The notes under the pieces are model-generated. The model was not told the DNA's origin, did no database searches, and was given only the letters and a program-made list of their open reading frames with translations. From contig JANYHG010000075.1 of NCBI GenBank assembly GCA_025359165.1, positions 1 through 62,373 of the forward strand: 62,373 bases of DNA. The letters are read 5' to 3'. Every line of letters begins with the position of its first letter. The stretch's first letter is position 1. Origin of the DNA: Hyphomicrobiaceae bacterium (GTDB taxonomy: Bacteria > Pseudomonadota > Alphaproteobacteria > Rhizobiales > Hyphomicrobiaceae). This document shows, piece after piece, positions 62,173 to 62,373 of the stretch. Position numbers and translations under genes: made by a program.

Positions 62173-62373
62173 ATGCCCACTGATCCCGCCAACACGCCGC
62201 AGGCGATCACGTCGCTGACCAATGAACGCGTTAAATTCATCCGCAGTCTGGAGATGCGCAAGGCGCGCAAGGACAGCGGGCTGTTCGTGGCCGAGGGCGT
62301 ATCGATCCTGCTGACATCGACCGAAAACGGCCATCATCCCGTTACGCTTGTCGTGCGCGCCGGCAGTGCCGGC
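62173..62373 (+). CDS. TrmH/SpoU family RNA 2'-O-methyltransferase, N-terminal part
   Basis: Only the first 67 residues are in the window, and the reading frame runs open to the last base. The start ATG at 62173 follows a GGAAAG element. MPTDPANTPQAITSLTNERV then VKFIRSLEMRKARKDSGLFVAEG is the N-terminal substrate-binding segment typical of SpoU/TrmH enzymes (KxxR...LFVAEG). The SAM-binding knot lies beyond the window, so the RNA target cannot be stated. Confidence 0.88.
   Translation, partial: MPTDPANTPQAITSLTNERVKFIRSLEMRKARKDSGLFVAEGVSILLTSTENGHHPVTLVVRAGSAG

Overview
The window looks like a chromosomal segment of an alphaproteobacterium, most likely order Hyphomicrobiales (Rhizobiales). 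The reasons are the neighbour pairs xseA/DUF2093 and rnd/lptC/lptB/rpoN/ptsN, the high GC with GTG and TTG starts, and the many CoA, RraA, TRAP and PQQ-type catabolic genes. No integrase, transposase or phage structural gene was seen.

Layout. 1-5.4 kb: truncated shikimate dehydrogenase, a serine hydrolase, a hybrid histidine kinase and an alpha-methylacyl-CoA racemase-type enzyme. 5.6-7.0 kb: a gene-poor tract crowded with ACGC motifs. 7.0-13.5 kb: housekeeping genes (DsbB, YqaA/DedA-like, DUF2093, XseA, PurD) and a secreted TPR/ClpP-like protein. 13.7-29.7 kb: a secondary-metabolite locus with flippase, Sfp-type phosphopantetheinyl transferase, three translationally coupled assembly-line genes and an alpha/beta hydrolase. 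29.8-38.4 kb: enoyl-CoA hydratase, then on the minus strand RNase D, an inserted toxin-antitoxin pair, a fused LptC-LptA-LptA protein, LptB with an unusual N-terminal extension, RpoN and PtsN, and a tRNA-Leu. 38.6-62.4 kb: mostly catabolic and housekeeping genes, including a formamidase-like/RraA/aldo-keto reductase/acyl-CoA ligase operon, RsmE, a sorbosone dehydrogenase-like protein, a GMC oxidoreductase, an HI0933-type flavoprotein, a TctA-like protein, an orphan TRAP binding protein, and two RNA methyltransferases at the end.

The main system is the assembly line at 16.0-28.6 kb, read as A-T / KS-AT-ACP-aminotransferase-C-A-T / C-T-TE. The likely logic is: an amino acid is loaded on the first protein and extended once with malonyl-CoA, the beta-ketone is transaminated, and the chain is joined to a residue whose adenylation code reads as glycine. 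It then passes to a last module that has no adenylation domain and a thioesterase with Cys in place of the usual Ser. The neighbouring phosphopantetheinyl transferase would activate the carriers; the flippase might export the product.

Other points worth attention are the single-chain LptC-LptA-LptA bridge protein, the missing hpf gene between rpoN and ptsN, and short tandem arrays (14-23 bp units) in at least six intergenic regions. One array sits inside a larger palindrome.
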